The notes under the pieces are model-generated. The model did not search any database. It had not been told where the DNA came from and was given only the letters and a program-made list of their open reading frames with translations. Shown piece after piece: positions 1 to 9,201 of a stretch of DNA of 64,000 bases. This stretch comes from Bacillus sp. FJAT-42376 (GTDB taxonomy: Bacteria > Bacillota > Bacilli > Bacillales > Bacillaceae), in assembly GCF_003816055.1 (NCBI RefSeq), contig NZ_CP033906.1, positions 2,046,001 to 2,110,000 of the forward strand, written 5' to 3'. The first letter of the stretch is position 1. The number at the start of each line of letters is the position of its first letter. The position numbers were made by a program, and so were the translations under genes.

Positions 1-1
1 C

Positions 2-3000
2 CATGATGGAAGCTTTGCCGGAAAGTGGAAGACAGACCCTGCCACAGGGAAGATAATCAAGGCTGTTGAAACCAGTGCCATTCCAAAAGACTGGTCATCC
101 TACGATACGCTGAATTTATGGGTTTACTCAGAAAAAGCAACAAACGACCGAATCTACGCAATCCTCTACTCTGACAATCCTGCCACTTCACAATTAGACT
201 ACTATATTGCCTCTATTTCCATCACCTGGGAGGGCTGGCGCAATATTTCGCTGCCCTACTATTCTTTCCGCGCAGGATATACTCCTGCAGGTTTCAGCAA
301 AATTGATCAGATCAGGCTGCATACATCATGGTATGGGGAGGTTCCAAACTCCGATACCCGCTTAATCCTGGACCAAATGACTCTGGACTATACGAAGGAA
401 TCTGATATTCTGCCTATAGACGGATTTGAAGATGCAAAAAAATGGACCTCCATCACGGAAAACAGCGTTCATGTGAAGGAGGGGCTTTTCAGCGGCAAAT
501 GGGACCAGATGCAAGTAAAAAAAGCGGTACAGTCCACAGCGATTCCAAAAGACTGGTCGCGTTATGACAAGCTTGAGTTTTGGATGTACTCAGAAAAAGC
601 TACAGGCACGACAATCTATCCCATTTTGGATTCTGATGATCCCGCAACAGAAGGATTCGATTATTTTCTGACCGGCCTGAAAATAGACTGGACCGGATGG
701 AAGCAAGTCTCTATTCCATTAAAAGATTTTACGCCTTCGAGACAGCCTCTCGGGCTGACTACAGTAAAAAAACTTACGTTTCATTCTTTCTGGTATTCTG
801 ACCAGCCCCCAAATCCGGAGACCGCCGTTTATTTCGATGATATGAAGCTTGTAAGAGAGTCCTTCCAGGTTTCCCCGAAAGTCATCGAAAAAGAGGGAGT
901 CCCCGGTACAGAACAAATTTATTATGTGACGATATTAAATAAAGCAGCTGAACCGGATCATTTTGAGGTCACGATTCCTGAACCCTATTCGGAAGCCGTA
1001 ACGGTCAGCGAGTGGTCGGGCGACCTTTCGGCGGGAGAGTCGAAGATTCTGAAAGTCAAATGGAAATGGCCCGCTGATCCGCCGGCAGGAGAGGAACAAA
1101 CGATGACGATATCTGTTTTATCAAGATTAAAGCTTGGAGCTGATTTTCGGGTGAAGCTGAAATGGAAGCCGGTAAAATGGGAAGCGGCCACTCACTTGAG
1201 GCCAAAGTCTTTTATTCATTTATCAGAACTTGAACGGGCTAAAAAGAGAATTTCTGATGAACCATGGGCAGCGGACTATGCGAAAAAATTGACGGCAGAG
1301 GCTGATCAGCTTCTCGTCCGGAATTTAGATGTGCTGGATCAGGCAGGCGGCCACGGGATGTGGTTTTTATGTGATGACAGCTCAAAGCTTGAATATGACC
1401 CGTCGAGTCCCCATAAACACTATTGTCCGTCCGAGAACAAATACTATGAAGGGGATTCTTTTGATGCAGGCTGGCGATATTACCGGCACAATGAAGTGAT
1501 AAAAGCTGCAAGGACCCTTGCTTTAGCGTACAGGTTAAGCGGTGATGAAAGATATGGGGAAAAAGCTGCCTCCGTCTTAAGGGAATACGCCAACACTTAT
1601 CCGAACTATTCAAAGCAGGCCAGGGGTGGAAGGCTTTATTGGCAGACACTGGATGAATCCGTAAGCATGGTCGACCTTGCGATTGTCTATGATTTGCTTT
1701 ATGACGGACCATTACTCACGAACGGCGACAAATCCAATATTGAGCTGAATATGCTCCGTCCGTCTGCTGCCGCAATCAGCGAATATGACATGGGAAGGTC
1801 GAATTGGCAGGCTTGGCATATTGCGGCGGTCGGCATGATTGGTTTTGTTCTTGGGGACGCCGAATATATGGATTTTGCGATAAATGGAGAACATGGCTTC
1901 TATTATTTAATGAGAGAGAGCGTCCAGTCAGATGGGTTTTGGTGGGAGGGGTCCATTGCCTATCATCTATATGCCTTGAGGGCGCTCCAATACTTGGCTG
2001 ATGGTGCTGAAAGCTGGGGCTATGATTTATACAGCAGTCCTGAACTGAAGAAAATGTTTGAGCTCCCGCTCGACTATGCCTACCCGGATTACGGGCTTCC
2101 GTTCAATAATGACGGAGGCGTTTATGGAAGCTCACTGATCGACCCTGTAACGGTAAAAGGGAGTTTTGATTACGAAGGGGCACTTGCAGCCTATGGCTCG
2201 CCCGGTTTTGCCTGGCTGCTTGCGCATAAATACCAAACAACGCCTCGCGAAGGGGAACACGCTCTGTTCAAAGGAGTGGACAGCATCCCCGCTGACGGAA
2301 GCTATACATGGAAAAGCCGGAATTTTGAAGGGGCTGGGCAGAGTGTATTACGAAACGGCAGCCTGTATATCTTAATGGATTACGGCCCATATGGCGGATC
2401 CCATGGACATCCTGATAAACTTCACATGGATTTATTTGCGGAAGGGGAAGCGTTTGCTCCTGATTTCGGTACCCCAAGTTACGGGCATGTCCTTTATACA
2501 GGGTGGTATAAGCAAACAGTAAGCCACAATACGCTCACGGTAGATGGAACGTCGCAAAAGGCGGTCGAAGGAAAATTGGAGGAATTTGCTTTTGGCAAAA
2601 ATCTTCATGTGATGAAAGCCTCTGCAGGAGATGCCTATCCCGGTGTAAAAGCGGAGAGGACGATTCTGCTGCACGGACGATATGCAATTGATTGGATGGA
2701 AGCATCCAGCCCCGGAGAGATCCGGCAATATGATTGGTTATTTCACGGACTTGGAGAGCTATCAGTCAATCTTTCATTATCGGACCGGCATAGCCCCCTG
2801 GGATTTCAAAATGGCTATCAATTTTTAAAGAATCCGAAAAGCGCTTTTGTGCAGCAGTCATTTAAAGGGAAATGGACCTTGGATGATAAAGAACTCACGA
2901 TGATCTCGCTTGATACAGGATTGAGAGAAGCCGCTGTTGCAATGGGGCCGGGACCTTCCACGAAGCCAGATCAGAACGCTCCGGTGCTTATTCAGCGGCA

Positions 3001-3376
3001 AAACGGAGAATCAGCAGCATTCGTGAATGTTTTCGGAGCAGGGGCACAGGATTTTCAAGCAGAATGGATTGATGGAAAGAGCATTCAGATTACCGACGGG
3101 GAAGGGATGACCTGTTTCCTGACCGATCCAGCTCCCGAAAAAGGATGGATTCTTGCAGCAAGTATAAGTGCATATAAAGGAAAAGCCAGCAGCTGTAAGG
3201 AGCTGCCTATAAAAGTCATACCCGCAGAAAAAACCCTGAACATTTCTTTGCCTGATAAACTCATCATGAAAAACGCAACACTCATGGTCAAAGGGACCGG
3301 ATATAAAGAAATAAAAGTAAACGGAAAGATCACTCAGGGAAATGAAATGAACGGATTGACGATTATTGAACAATAG
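2..3376 (+). CDS. Heparinase II/III-like secreted polysaccharide lyase/hydrolase, 5' truncated by window
   Basis: The frame is open from base 2, so the true start lies upstream and 1124 residues are visible. The first ~125 residues and residues ~140-285 are two copies of the same carbohydrate-binding-like module (shared SAIPKDWS.YD and YSEKAT motifs, then W.GW). An alpha/alpha-toroid region follows (about 400-750), then a heparinase II/III-type domain with HGHPDKLHMDLF and SHNTLTVDG, the conserved His-rich and HNT motifs of that family. It probably cleaves an acidic or uronate-containing polysaccharide outside the cell; the substrate cannot be told. The signal peptide would lie outside the window. 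A terminator follows. Confident in family, not in substrate. Confidence 0.85.
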   Translation, partial: HDGSFAGKWKTDPATGKIIKAVETSAIPKDWSSYDTLNLWVYSEKATNDRIYAILYSDNPATSQLDYYIASISITWEGWRNISLPYYSFRAGYTPAGFSKIDQIRLHTSWYGEVPNSDTRLILDQMTLDYTKESDILPIDGFEDAKKWTSITENSVHVKEGLFSGKWDQMQVKKAVQSTAIPKDWSRYDKLEFWMYSEKATGTTIYPILDSDDPATEGFDYFLTGLKIDWTGWKQVSIPLKDFTPSRQPLGLTTVKKLTFHSFWYSDQPPNPETAVYFDDMKLVRESFQVSPKVIEKEGVPGTEQIYYVTILNKAAEPDHFEVTIPEPYSEAVTVSEWSGDLSAGESKILKVKWKWPADPPAGEEQTMTISVLSRLKLGADFRVKLKWKPVKWEAATHLRPKSFIHLSELERAKKRISDEPWAADYAKKLTAEADQLLVRNLDVLDQAGGHGMWFLCDDSSKLEYDPSSPHKHYCPSENKYYEGDSFDAGWRYYRHNEVIKAARTLALAYRLSGDERYGEKAASVLREYANTYPNYSKQARGGRLYWQTLDESVSMVDLAIVYDLLYDGPLLTNGDKSNIELNMLRPSAAAISEYDMGRSNWQAWHIAAVGMIGFVLGDAEYMDFAINGEHGFYYLMRESVQSDGFWWEGSIAYHLYALRALQYLADGAESWGYDLYSSPELKKMFELPLDYAYPDYGLPFNNDGGVYGSSLIDPVTVKGSFDYEGALAAYGSPGFAWLLAHKYQTTPREGEHALFKGVDSIPADGSYTWKSRNFEGAGQSVLRNGSLYILMDYGPYGGSHGHPDKLHMDLFAEGEAFAPDFGTPSYGHVLYTGWYKQTVSHNTLTVDGTSQKAVEGKLEEFAFGKNLHVMKASAGDAYPGVKAERTILLHGRYAIDWMEASSPGEIRQYDWLFHGLGELSVNLSLSDRHSPLGFQNGYQFLKNPKSAFVQQSFKGKWTLDDKELTMISLDTGLREAAVAMGPGPSTKPDQNAPVLIQRQNGESAAFVNVFGAGAQDFQAEWIDGKSIQITDGEGMTCFLTDPAPEKGWILAASISAYKGKASSCKELPIKVIPAEKTLNISLPDKLIMKNATLMVKGTGYKEIKVNGKITQGNEMNGLTIIEQ

Positions 3377-3448
3377 AAATCAACAAGCCGTTTACCTCTT
3401 TAAAAGCAGAGAAATCCAATAGAGTGCAAAGCTGCTGCAGCAGAAATT

Positions 3449-3476
3449 AAAAAGTCCTGCGGCGGCAGGACTTTTT
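3449..3476. terminator. Bidirectional rho-independent terminator
   Basis: A 12-bp stem (AAAAAGTCCTGC with GCAGGACTTTTT) around GGCG has A and T tracts on its two sides. It can therefore stop both the rightward heparinase-like gene and the leftward LOV-STAS gene. Confidence 0.9.
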
Positions 3477-3499
3477 AACTTGGCGGAAGAGCCCGCTTT

Positions 3500-4249
3500 T
3501 TATTCAAATGAGTCAATCGCCTGCTTTACAGTCATAAAGGTTCGAATGCCTGACAGTTGCCCGATGAGCTCCGGGCTTGTCTCTAACAGCAGGAATGGGG
3601 TAATCCCGGTCAAAATCATTTCAGTCCCCATCATCTTCAGTACGCTATAAAGATTAAGCAGGCCCAGGACTTCATTTTTCTCTACTTTAACGAGTCCTGA
3701 AACATCTACAATGATTGCAAAATCAGCAGAATCGGATGCGTAGGAGGAGACGGTATTCAAGATCTCCTCTGATCGCTTTGCTGTCAGTTCGCCGATTAGC
3801 GGAAGCACGGAAAGGCGATCATGAATGGGAACAACCGGTGCAGACAGTTCAATGATTCTGTCCATGTATTCTTTTTGCTTTGTCACATTTTTCTGGATTC
3901 CGATGAAATAAGTTTTCTGTTCACTCTCAACATATACGGGTTCGATATGAAGCTCATTCCAGAAGGCAGATCCGTTTTTGCGGTAATTGAAAATTTCCAC
4001 CAGGACCGATTGGTTTCGATAAATGGCATCTTTTATTTTTAAGACCGTTTCAGGATCCGTTTTTTTACCTTGAAGAAAGCGGCAATTTTTTCCGATTATG
4101 TCCTCTATAGAATAACCGGTCATTTCAAGAAAACCGTGATTGGCATAAACAATCGGATTATCATGTAAGGACGGGTCCGTCACTGTTACCCCGACATGTG
4201 CAGAATCCAGGGTTTTTTTCAATAATTCATCATTCAAAATCATGTTCAC
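3500..4249 (-). CDS. LOV-STAS blue-light sensor, YtvA-like (first paralogue)
   Basis: This 249-residue protein has an N-terminal LOV domain with the flavin-binding motif GKNCRFLQGKKTD (photoactive Cys near residue 56) and a C-terminal STAS domain (from about 150, with DFAIIVDVSGL). This is the architecture of YtvA, which joins the RsbR stressosome and activates sigma-B under blue light. A longer frame reaches 4327, but the GTG at 4249 is preceded by GGGAGG at 11 nt, gives YtvA's usual length, and a sigma-B-like promoter lies only about 40 bases upstream, inside the longer frame. The Thr residues phosphorylated in RsbR proteins are not conserved, as in YtvA. A second paralogue sits at 31988-32815. 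Confidence 0.92.
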   Translation of the reverse strand: MNMILNDELLKKTLDSAHVGVTVTDPSLHDNPIVYANHGFLEMTGYSIEDIIGKNCRFLQGKKTDPETVLKIKDAIYRNQSVLVEIFNYRKNGSAFWNELHIEPVYVESEQKTYFIGIQKNVTKQKEYMDRIIELSAPVVPIHDRLSVLPLIGELTAKRSEEILNTVSSYASDSADFAIIVDVSGLVKVEKNEVLGLLNLYSVLKMMGTEMILTGITPFLLLETSPELIGQLSGIRTFMTVKQAIDSFE

Positions 4250-4286
4250 CGGCCATCGTTCCTCCCGAAAAGTATGTATCACATGT

Positions 4287-4313
4287 ATTCCCTCTTTTCC
4301 TTCTTGTTCAAAC
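4287..4313 (-). promoter_or_regulatory. Candidate sigma-B promoter of the first LOV-STAS gene
   Basis: Read leftward, GTTTGA is followed by 15 bases and GGGAAT, close to the sigma-B consensus (GTTT..., 12-15 bases, GGGTAT). It would start transcription about 30 bases before the GTG at 4249. B. subtilis ytvA is sigma-B dependent. The assignment rests on motif match and context only. Confidence 0.5.
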
Positions 4314-4479
4314 AAGGAAGGGAGCATAGGATATCCTAACCACCCTGTTAAAAGGGGTTTTCCCGCAGAGTGCCGGGAGGGAGCCTTCCTTTGCCGGGAG
4401 GCATAGGTTCACCCGCCGCGCTGCTCTAAGCCGGAGTGGAGCACTATACAGATTAGCTCCATCCATTCTATCACTCTGT

Positions 4480-4532
4480 ATAAAAAATGGAACCCCCCTG
4501 AATGCTTGAAACAACGCGTTCAGAGGGGTTCC
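4480..4532 (-). terminator. Terminator of mreBH
   Basis: GGAACCCC...CTGAATGC pairs with GCGTTCAGAGGGGTTCC. Read leftward the stem is followed by a T-rich run (CCATTTTTTAT), placing it directly after mreBH. Confidence 0.85.
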
Positions 4533-4571
4533 GTTTTGGTATTTTCTTTTTAGGACTTGTACCAGGATTTT

Positions 4572-5579
4572 TTATTTGGCAGCTTTTTGAAGTTTATGAA
4601 TGACAGAAAGTGACCGCCCTGTTCCGATTGCAACAGATTCGAGCGGATTGGGTGCAAGGTGGACAGGAACGACAATTTCCTTGCTAAGCCAATCCTGCAT
4701 ACCGTTCAGCAGTGCCCCTCCGCCTGTCAGGATGACTCCGCGGTCCACGATATCACCGCTCAGTTCAGGAGGGCAATCCTCGAGAGTCGCGCGAATGGCT
4801 TCAAGGATATGGGAAAGGGATTCTTTCATGGCATGCTGGATTTCATTCGAGCGCAGCTCAATGGTTTTCGGAAGACCGGTCACCAAATCGCGTCCGCGCA
4901 CATCCATCGTCAATTCTTCATGTTCGACCAATGCATAGCCGATTTCGATTTTAATCTGTTCAGCCGTCCGTTCCCCGACAAGCAGATTATATTTTTTACG
5001 GACATATGTAACTATATCCTCATCAAGCTGGTCTCCTCCTATGCGGATAGAATGACAGGAAACAACACCGCCGAATGAAATGATCGCTACTTCGGTTGTT
5101 CCTCCGCCGATATCCACCACTACGTTTGCCACTGGCTCTGCCACAGGCAAGTCAGCGCCAATCGCAGCTGCGACAGGCTCTTCAATCAAATGAACGTGTT
5201 TGGCGCCACAGTTTTTGACTGCATCATGAATGGCGCGGCGTTCAACAGAAGTGGAGCCGGATGGGGTGCAGACAACGACACTTGGTTTACGGATCGAGAA
5301 TCCAAGCTGTTTGCTTGCTTTTTTCATAATTTGTTTCAGCATTTCGGTCGTTACATCATAATCGGCGATGACACCATCTTTTAGAGGGCGGATTGCAACG
5401 ATTTTTCCAGGGGTTTTTCCGATCATGCTTTTGGCTTCCGCACCGACAGCCAGTACGTTTTTCGTTTCTGTATCAATGGCCACCACAGATGGTTCATTTA
5501 AAACAATTCCTTTGTTTTTTGTGTAAACCAATATATTGGCGGTTCCAAGATCAATTCCAATTTCAGTGTTAGAAAACAT
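4572..5579 (-). CDS. mreBH: MreB-family cell-shape protein MreBH
   Basis: This actin-like protein forms membrane-associated filaments that guide peptidoglycan synthesis and, in B. subtilis, help place the hydrolase LytE. The first phosphate-binding motif ([19 protein letters not shown]), the [14 protein letters not shown] loop and the [12 protein letters not shown] loop are all present. The sequence matches MreBH ([30 protein letters not shown]) rather than Mbl or MreB. A start at 5579 (ATGTTTTC) has GGGTGA nine bases upstream and gives 335 residues, the usual MreBH length; a start 12 bases earlier lacks this site. It stands alone, with its own terminator. B. subtilis mreBH is controlled by sigma-I, but no convincing sigma-I promoter was seen here. 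Confidence 0.95.
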   Translation of the reverse strand: MFSNTEIGIDLGTANILVYTKNKGIVLNEPSVVAIDTETKNVLAVGAEAKSMIGKTPGKIVAIRPLKDGVIADYDVTTEMLKQIMKKASKQLGFSIRKPSVVVCTPSGSTSVERRAIHDAVKNCGAKHVHLIEEPVAAAIGADLPVAEPVANVVVDIGGGTTEVAIISFGGVVSCHSIRIGGDQLDEDIVTYVRKKYNLLVGERTAEQIKIEIGYALVEHEELTMDVRGRDLVTGLPKTIELRSNEIQHAMKESLSHILEAIRATLEDCPPELSGDIVDRGVILTGGGALLNGMQDWLSKEIVVPVHLAPNPLESVAIGTGRSLSVIHKLQKAAK

Positions 5580-5902
5580 AATTTCACCCATTCTTTATAG
5601 AATTCGAGACTTATATATGGCTTCTACTTATTATGTCGATTTATGGGGGTCGGTTTCAATGGAATGTTGTGGAAGCCGGATTCCTCCCCAAAAATCAACT
5701 GAATCAGTCAGCCGGTTTTTGCAGCAAGAGCCAAGACTATCAGAAAAGTATGTGAAAAGAATGGGAATATCGGGAATCGCAGCAAATAAATCTTTTTTCC
5801 GCTCTTTTTACCTGTTCATTCAGGATGGAATTTGATAGAGTAGGTCTGAAATAGTGAATTTTTTAGAATAAAAGACAGAGAAGTAAAAGAAAAGTTATCC
5901 AG
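5580..5902. other. Intergenic region between divergent mreBH and vanZ-like genes
   Basis: About 320 bases between two divergent genes, expected to hold both promoters. An open frame at 5619-5835 has no ribosome binding site and no recognisable protein sequence. On the leftward strand there is a GACCCCC motif at about 5645-5652 that recalls a sigma-I -35 element, but no CGAA-type -10 lies at a suitable distance. Confidence 0.4.
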
Positions 5903-6400
5903 ATGAAAGATGGAATGCTAATGGTAAAAAAGCAGCTGAAAACAGTTGCAGCGGGAATCCTGATTGTTTATTTGGCCTTTCTGCTGAAACTCGTATTGTT
6001 TAAACAAATATCACTTGCCAATTCTCCTGAACATTTTGCAGGATTGAGCCAGGATTTAATCCGGCAAAATTTAGTTTACAGCAATGTCGTTCCCCTTTCG
6101 ACAGTCAAACGTTACCTTATGGTTGCCCAAAGCAGACCGGGATTGAGCGTACCTAATCTTCTTGGCAACCTTGCCGGGTTTATTCCTTTTGGCTTGCTCA
6201 TCCCTGTTTTATTTAAAAAAATGAGAAAGTTCTGGTACATGCTTTTATTCTCGCTGCTATTCAGTCTGACCCTAGAGTTTATACAGCTTTCGCTTGCTCT
6301 GGGAGTGTTCGATGTCGATGATCTTCTATTAAATACGCTAGGCGGAGGAATTGGATTCATTCTATTCCGGTTCATGATGAAAATGGGGCGGTCCAGATAA
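5903..6400 (+). CDS. VanZ-like family membrane protein
   Basis: A 165-residue membrane protein with about four hydrophobic segments (residues ~12-30, ~88-105, ~110-130, ~138-158). It carries VanZ-type features: NLVYSNVVPLSTV after the first membrane segment, NLLGNLAGFIPFG, and LEFIQL...FDVDDLLLNTLGG near the end. VanZ-like proteins confer low-level teicoplanin resistance in some settings, but chromosomal copies in bacilli mostly have no known role. The ribosome binding site is weak, so internal ATGs 12 or 18 bases later are possible starts. It stands alone. Confidence 0.85.
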   Translation: MKDGMLMVKKQLKTVAAGILIVYLAFLLKLVLFKQISLANSPEHFAGLSQDLIRQNLVYSNVVPLSTVKRYLMVAQSRPGLSVPNLLGNLAGFIPFGLLIPVLFKKMRKFWYMLLFSLLFSLTLEFIQLSLALGVFDVDDLLLNTLGGGIGFILFRFMMKMGRSR

Positions 6401-6416
6401 GGACGGCCCCGTTTTG
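6385..6416 (+). terminator. Terminator overlapping the vanZ-like stop codon
   Basis: GGGGCGGTCC pairs, with one mismatch, with GGACGGCCCC around AGATAA, followed by GTTTTGTT. The hairpin includes the end of the reading frame. Confidence 0.65.
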
Positions 6417-7550
6417 TTATGGTTTCAACACAACTTTTACGCACTCATCTTCGTGTTCATTAAATATATTATAAGCATGTGCCGCATCATCAAGTGAAAT
6501 TTTGTGGGATACAATTTCGGATGGTGTAAGCTGGTTGGACTGAATCATGTCAAACAATCTGGGCATATAATGGATGACAGGTGCCTGTCCGGTTTTAATG
6601 GTAATATTTCTTGAAAAAATATCGCCAAGAGGAAATTCGTTATACGAGTCGCCATATACTCCTGTAAGCTGAATCGTTCCAAATTTTCTTACGGCTTCTG
6701 ATGCGATGCGGATAGGGCCGAGGCTTCCTCCATGGAGATTCAGCTTTTGTCCCACTTTTTCCATCGCTGACATTTTGCCATCCATCCCGACACAATCAAT
6801 CACAACATCTGCTCCGCCTTTCGTAAATTCATGCAGATAGGATCCGGCATCTTTTGTGCTTGTAAAATCAAAGGTTTCAACGCCGTTCATTTTTTTCGCT
6901 TTATTCAGTCTGTAATCAAGATGATCGACAGCGATGACCCGTTCAGCCCCGGCCATTGCTGCAAATTTCTGTGCCATAAGACCGACCGGCCCGCAGCCCA
7001 GGACAATTACTGTATCGCCTGCTTTAACTCCCGCGTTTTCTACACTCCAGTAGGCAGTGGGGAGGACATCTGACATAAAGAGAAGATCCTCATCCTCCCG
7101 TTCGCAAGATTCCGGAACGACGAATGACGTAAAATCGGCAAACGGTACGCGGAGGTACTCGGCCTGTCCGCCTGGATGACCGCCGAACATTTCAGTGAAA
7201 CCGAATAAACCTCCCTGATCTCCGTGCGGATTGGAATTATCGCACTGGCTTTCCATATGGTTGCTGCAGTAAAAGCATGTTCCGCAGCCGATGTTGAACG
7301 GGATTACTACCCGGTCTCCTTTTTTTACGCTGCTAACACCCGAACCGACTTCCTCCACAATTCCCATAGGTTCATGTCCGATCACGTAATCCTTATTAAT
7401 AGGCATATTCCCCTGATAGAGATGAAGATCGGATCCGCAAATGGCGGTTGACGTAATTTTAACAATCATATCGCTTTTTTCCTGAATCACGGGATCATTT
7501 ACTTGTTTAACCTCAATCTTTTCACTGCCTTGGTAGGTCACGGCCCTCAT
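6417..7550 (-). CDS. Zinc-dependent alcohol dehydrogenase (MDR superfamily)
   Basis: A 377-residue medium-chain dehydrogenase. Catalytic zinc ligands are seen in TAICGSDLHLYQG and GHEPMGIVEEVG; the structural zinc loop has four cysteines (CGTCFYCSNHMESQC), and the NAD-binding fold carries VLGCGPVG. The insert around NPHGDQGGLFGF and the length match the glutathione-independent formaldehyde dehydrogenase-like group, to which B. subtilis AdhB-type proteins belong. The substrate is unknown. The ATG at 7550 has GAGGAG eight bases upstream; a GTG nine bases earlier overlaps that site and is less likely. Single-gene unit. Confidence 0.88.
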   Translation of the reverse strand: MRAVTYQGSEKIEVKQVNDPVIQEKSDMIVKITSTAICGSDLHLYQGNMPINKDYVIGHEPMGIVEEVGSGVSSVKKGDRVVIPFNIGCGTCFYCSNHMESQCDNSNPHGDQGGLFGFTEMFGGHPGGQAEYLRVPFADFTSFVVPESCEREDEDLLFMSDVLPTAYWSVENAGVKAGDTVIVLGCGPVGLMAQKFAAMAGAERVIAVDHLDYRLNKAKKMNGVETFDFTSTKDAGSYLHEFTKGGADVVIDCVGMDGKMSAMEKVGQKLNLHGGSLGPIRIASEAVRKFGTIQLTGVYGDSYNEFPLGDIFSRNITIKTGQAPVIHYMPRLFDMIQSNQLTPSEIVSHKISLDDAAHAYNIFNEHEDECVKVVLKP

Positions 7551-7722
7551 TATCCACACTCCTCATCATTTTTCTGACGGTTGTTCTATTCCCTAATAAA
7601 TGTCTTCTAATCCTTCAAGTGAAGAAATATGCCAAAAGATGGCCGGCAGGATGCTTTACAACATGAAGCAATAAGATTATGCTCAATTTAAGATGAATTG
7701 GGAGAAACAGAAAGGGGATTCG

Positions 7723-8766
7723 ATGGACGCTGTCAAGAAGTTATTCGGTCACGTAAATGACCGGGAAGTATATGCCTATACACTGAAAAATGATCATGGG
7801 ATGGAAATAACGTGCATCGAGTACGGATGTGCAATCTTAAGCATCAAGGTCCCGGACCGTAGCGGGCAGATCGAAAATGTCGTAATGGGCTGCAGCAGCC
7901 TTGAAGATTATTTACATAAGGTTCCCTATTTTGGTGCCGTTGTCGGAAGAGTGGGGGGGAGAATTGCAAAAGGAGACCTGCCGGTTGGCGGCCAGCATTT
8001 CCGCATTGCCGCTAATCAGGAAGGGAACCATCTTCATGGCGGCAAAAAGGGTTTTTCCCATCGGATATGGTCATCTGAAGCATTTAAATCAGAGCATGAA
8101 GCAAGGATTGAATTTACTTATTTCAGCCCGGATGGGGAAGAAGGATACCCGGGAAACCTGACGGTAAAGGTTACATACGTTCTGACAAATGATAATGAGC
8201 TTGTCCTATCATACGAAGGCGAGGCAGATCAGGATACGGTGCTCAACATGACAAACCATACGTATTTTAATCTGAGCGGAGGAATGAAAGATTCCGTACG
8301 GGAACATACACTGGTGCTTCCAAGCAGCCGTTTCCTGGAACTCGATCAGGAGTCGCTGCCGACTGGCGAAGCTTTAAAGACGGAAGGAACAGTATTCGAT
8401 TTCAGGCATGGCAGAATGCTGCAGGAAGGCCTTGATTCAACGCATGAACAGATTGCCATTGCAGGCGGAGGCTATGATCATCCCTTTCTTCTTGATGAAG
8501 GAAATGTCATGACTCTTTATGATGAAAAAAGCGGCCGTTTTCTTGAAGCGGAGACAAATCAGCCTGCTGTCATTGTTTATACGGGCAATTCAATGGACAG
8601 TGATATTATCCTTCAGGAGGGAATCAGCGCAGGAAAACATATGGCTGTCTGCCTGGAAACCCAGTTTCCCCCGGACGCGGTCCATCACCCCTCCTTTCCT
8701 TCTATCGAACTCGCAAAAGGAGAAAAATATCACCATTATACGAAATGGTCGTTTTCCGTAAAATAG
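7723..8766 (+). CDS. galM: Aldose 1-epimerase (mutarotase)
   Basis: Cytoplasmic enzyme interconverting alpha and beta anomers of aldoses such as glucose and galactose. At 347 residues it has the family's usual length. The catalytic His lies in NHTYFNLSGG, the sugar-binding His in NHLHGGKKGFSHRIW, and the catalytic Glu in the C-terminal CLETQFPPDAVHHP. The ATG at 7723 has AAAGGGG six bases upstream; an in-frame ATG 30 bases earlier lacks such a site. No galactose genes are nearby. A terminator directly follows the stop. Confidence 0.93.
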   Translation: MDAVKKLFGHVNDREVYAYTLKNDHGMEITCIEYGCAILSIKVPDRSGQIENVVMGCSSLEDYLHKVPYFGAVVGRVGGRIAKGDLPVGGQHFRIAANQEGNHLHGGKKGFSHRIWSSEAFKSEHEARIEFTYFSPDGEEGYPGNLTVKVTYVLTNDNELVLSYEGEADQDTVLNMTNHTYFNLSGGMKDSVREHTLVLPSSRFLELDQESLPTGEALKTEGTVFDFRHGRMLQEGLDSTHEQIAIAGGGYDHPFLLDEGNVMTLYDEKSGRFLEAETNQPAVIVYTGNSMDSDIILQEGISAGKHMAVCLETQFPPDAVHHPSFPSIELAKGEKYHHYTKWSFSVK

Positions 8767-8790
8767 AGCTCCCTATAGGGGGCTTTTTTT
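8767..8790 (+). terminator. Terminator of galM
   Basis: AGCTCCC pairs with GGGGGCT (one G-U) around TATA, followed by seven T. It starts immediately after the stop codon. Confidence 0.8.
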
Positions 8791-8864
8791 ATTTTAACAA
8801 GGCTGATAACTGGCTGGTGAGCGTTCGCTTATACTTGGCTTGCTATGCTTCCCACTTGATTTTT

Positions 8865-9004
8865 AACAGCTGTTGATTGGAGTGGAAGGTGCGAGACTCC
8901 TGCGGGAGCAGCGGGACAGGTGAGACCCCGCAGTCGCAGAGGAGGCTCACCGCCCGCCCCGCTGGTCGCTGACCGCCTGCAACGGAAATCAACCGCCAAG
9001 TTTA
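8865..9004. repeat. Dispersed intergenic repeat, copy 1 (full length)
   Basis: About 140 bases starting TTAACAGCTGTTGATTGGAG and ending GGAAATCAACCGCCAAGTTTAA, so the ends are imperfect inverted repeats. The inside is GC-rich, with GAGACTCCTGCGGGAGCAGC, GGGACAGGTGAGACC and GAGGAGGCTCACCGCC. The same order of blocks recurs at 22311-22460 and 43275-43429. It holds no plausible gene. Confidence 0.9.
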
Positions 9005-9101
9005 AAGGAGCATTTAAAAAAACTAAATATAAGAAACAAATTAAAATGGCTGATTGGAAGCATCTCCACGTACAGAGTTGAAACAGGAAGAACATCAGTG
9101 G

Positions 9102-9126
9102 GTTTGGTCTTCTGAATACGGGGTAA
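9102..9126 (+). promoter_or_regulatory. Candidate sigma-B promoter / inverted repeat upstream of egtB
   Basis: GTTTGG, a 13-base spacer and GGGTAA fit the sigma-B general-stress consensus, about 75 bases before the egtB start. The same segment is framed by the inverted repeat AGTGGGTTT (9097-9105) and AAACCCACT (9126-9134), which could instead be a hairpin or operator. Either reading is an inference from motif match. Confidence 0.45.
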
Positions 9127-9201
9127 AACCCACTAGATGAGCTTAATTTACGGACAACAGAGGGGAATGGATTCTTCCATTCAAATATGAGGAGGAAAAT
9201 C

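Noticed and set aside
4363..4450. A GC-rich stretch between the LOV gene and the mreBH terminator as another repeat copy
   Set aside because: Only loose resemblance to internal blocks (GAGCAGCGCGGCGGG) and no end sequences; too weak to call.
5644..5653. A sigma-I-like GACCCCC element upstream of mreBH
   Set aside because: No CGAA-type -10 element at a suitable distance; the match is to half a promoter only.
5619..5835. A 72-codon rightward frame between mreBH and the vanZ-like gene
   Set aside because: No ribosome binding site and no protein-like pattern; probably chance.
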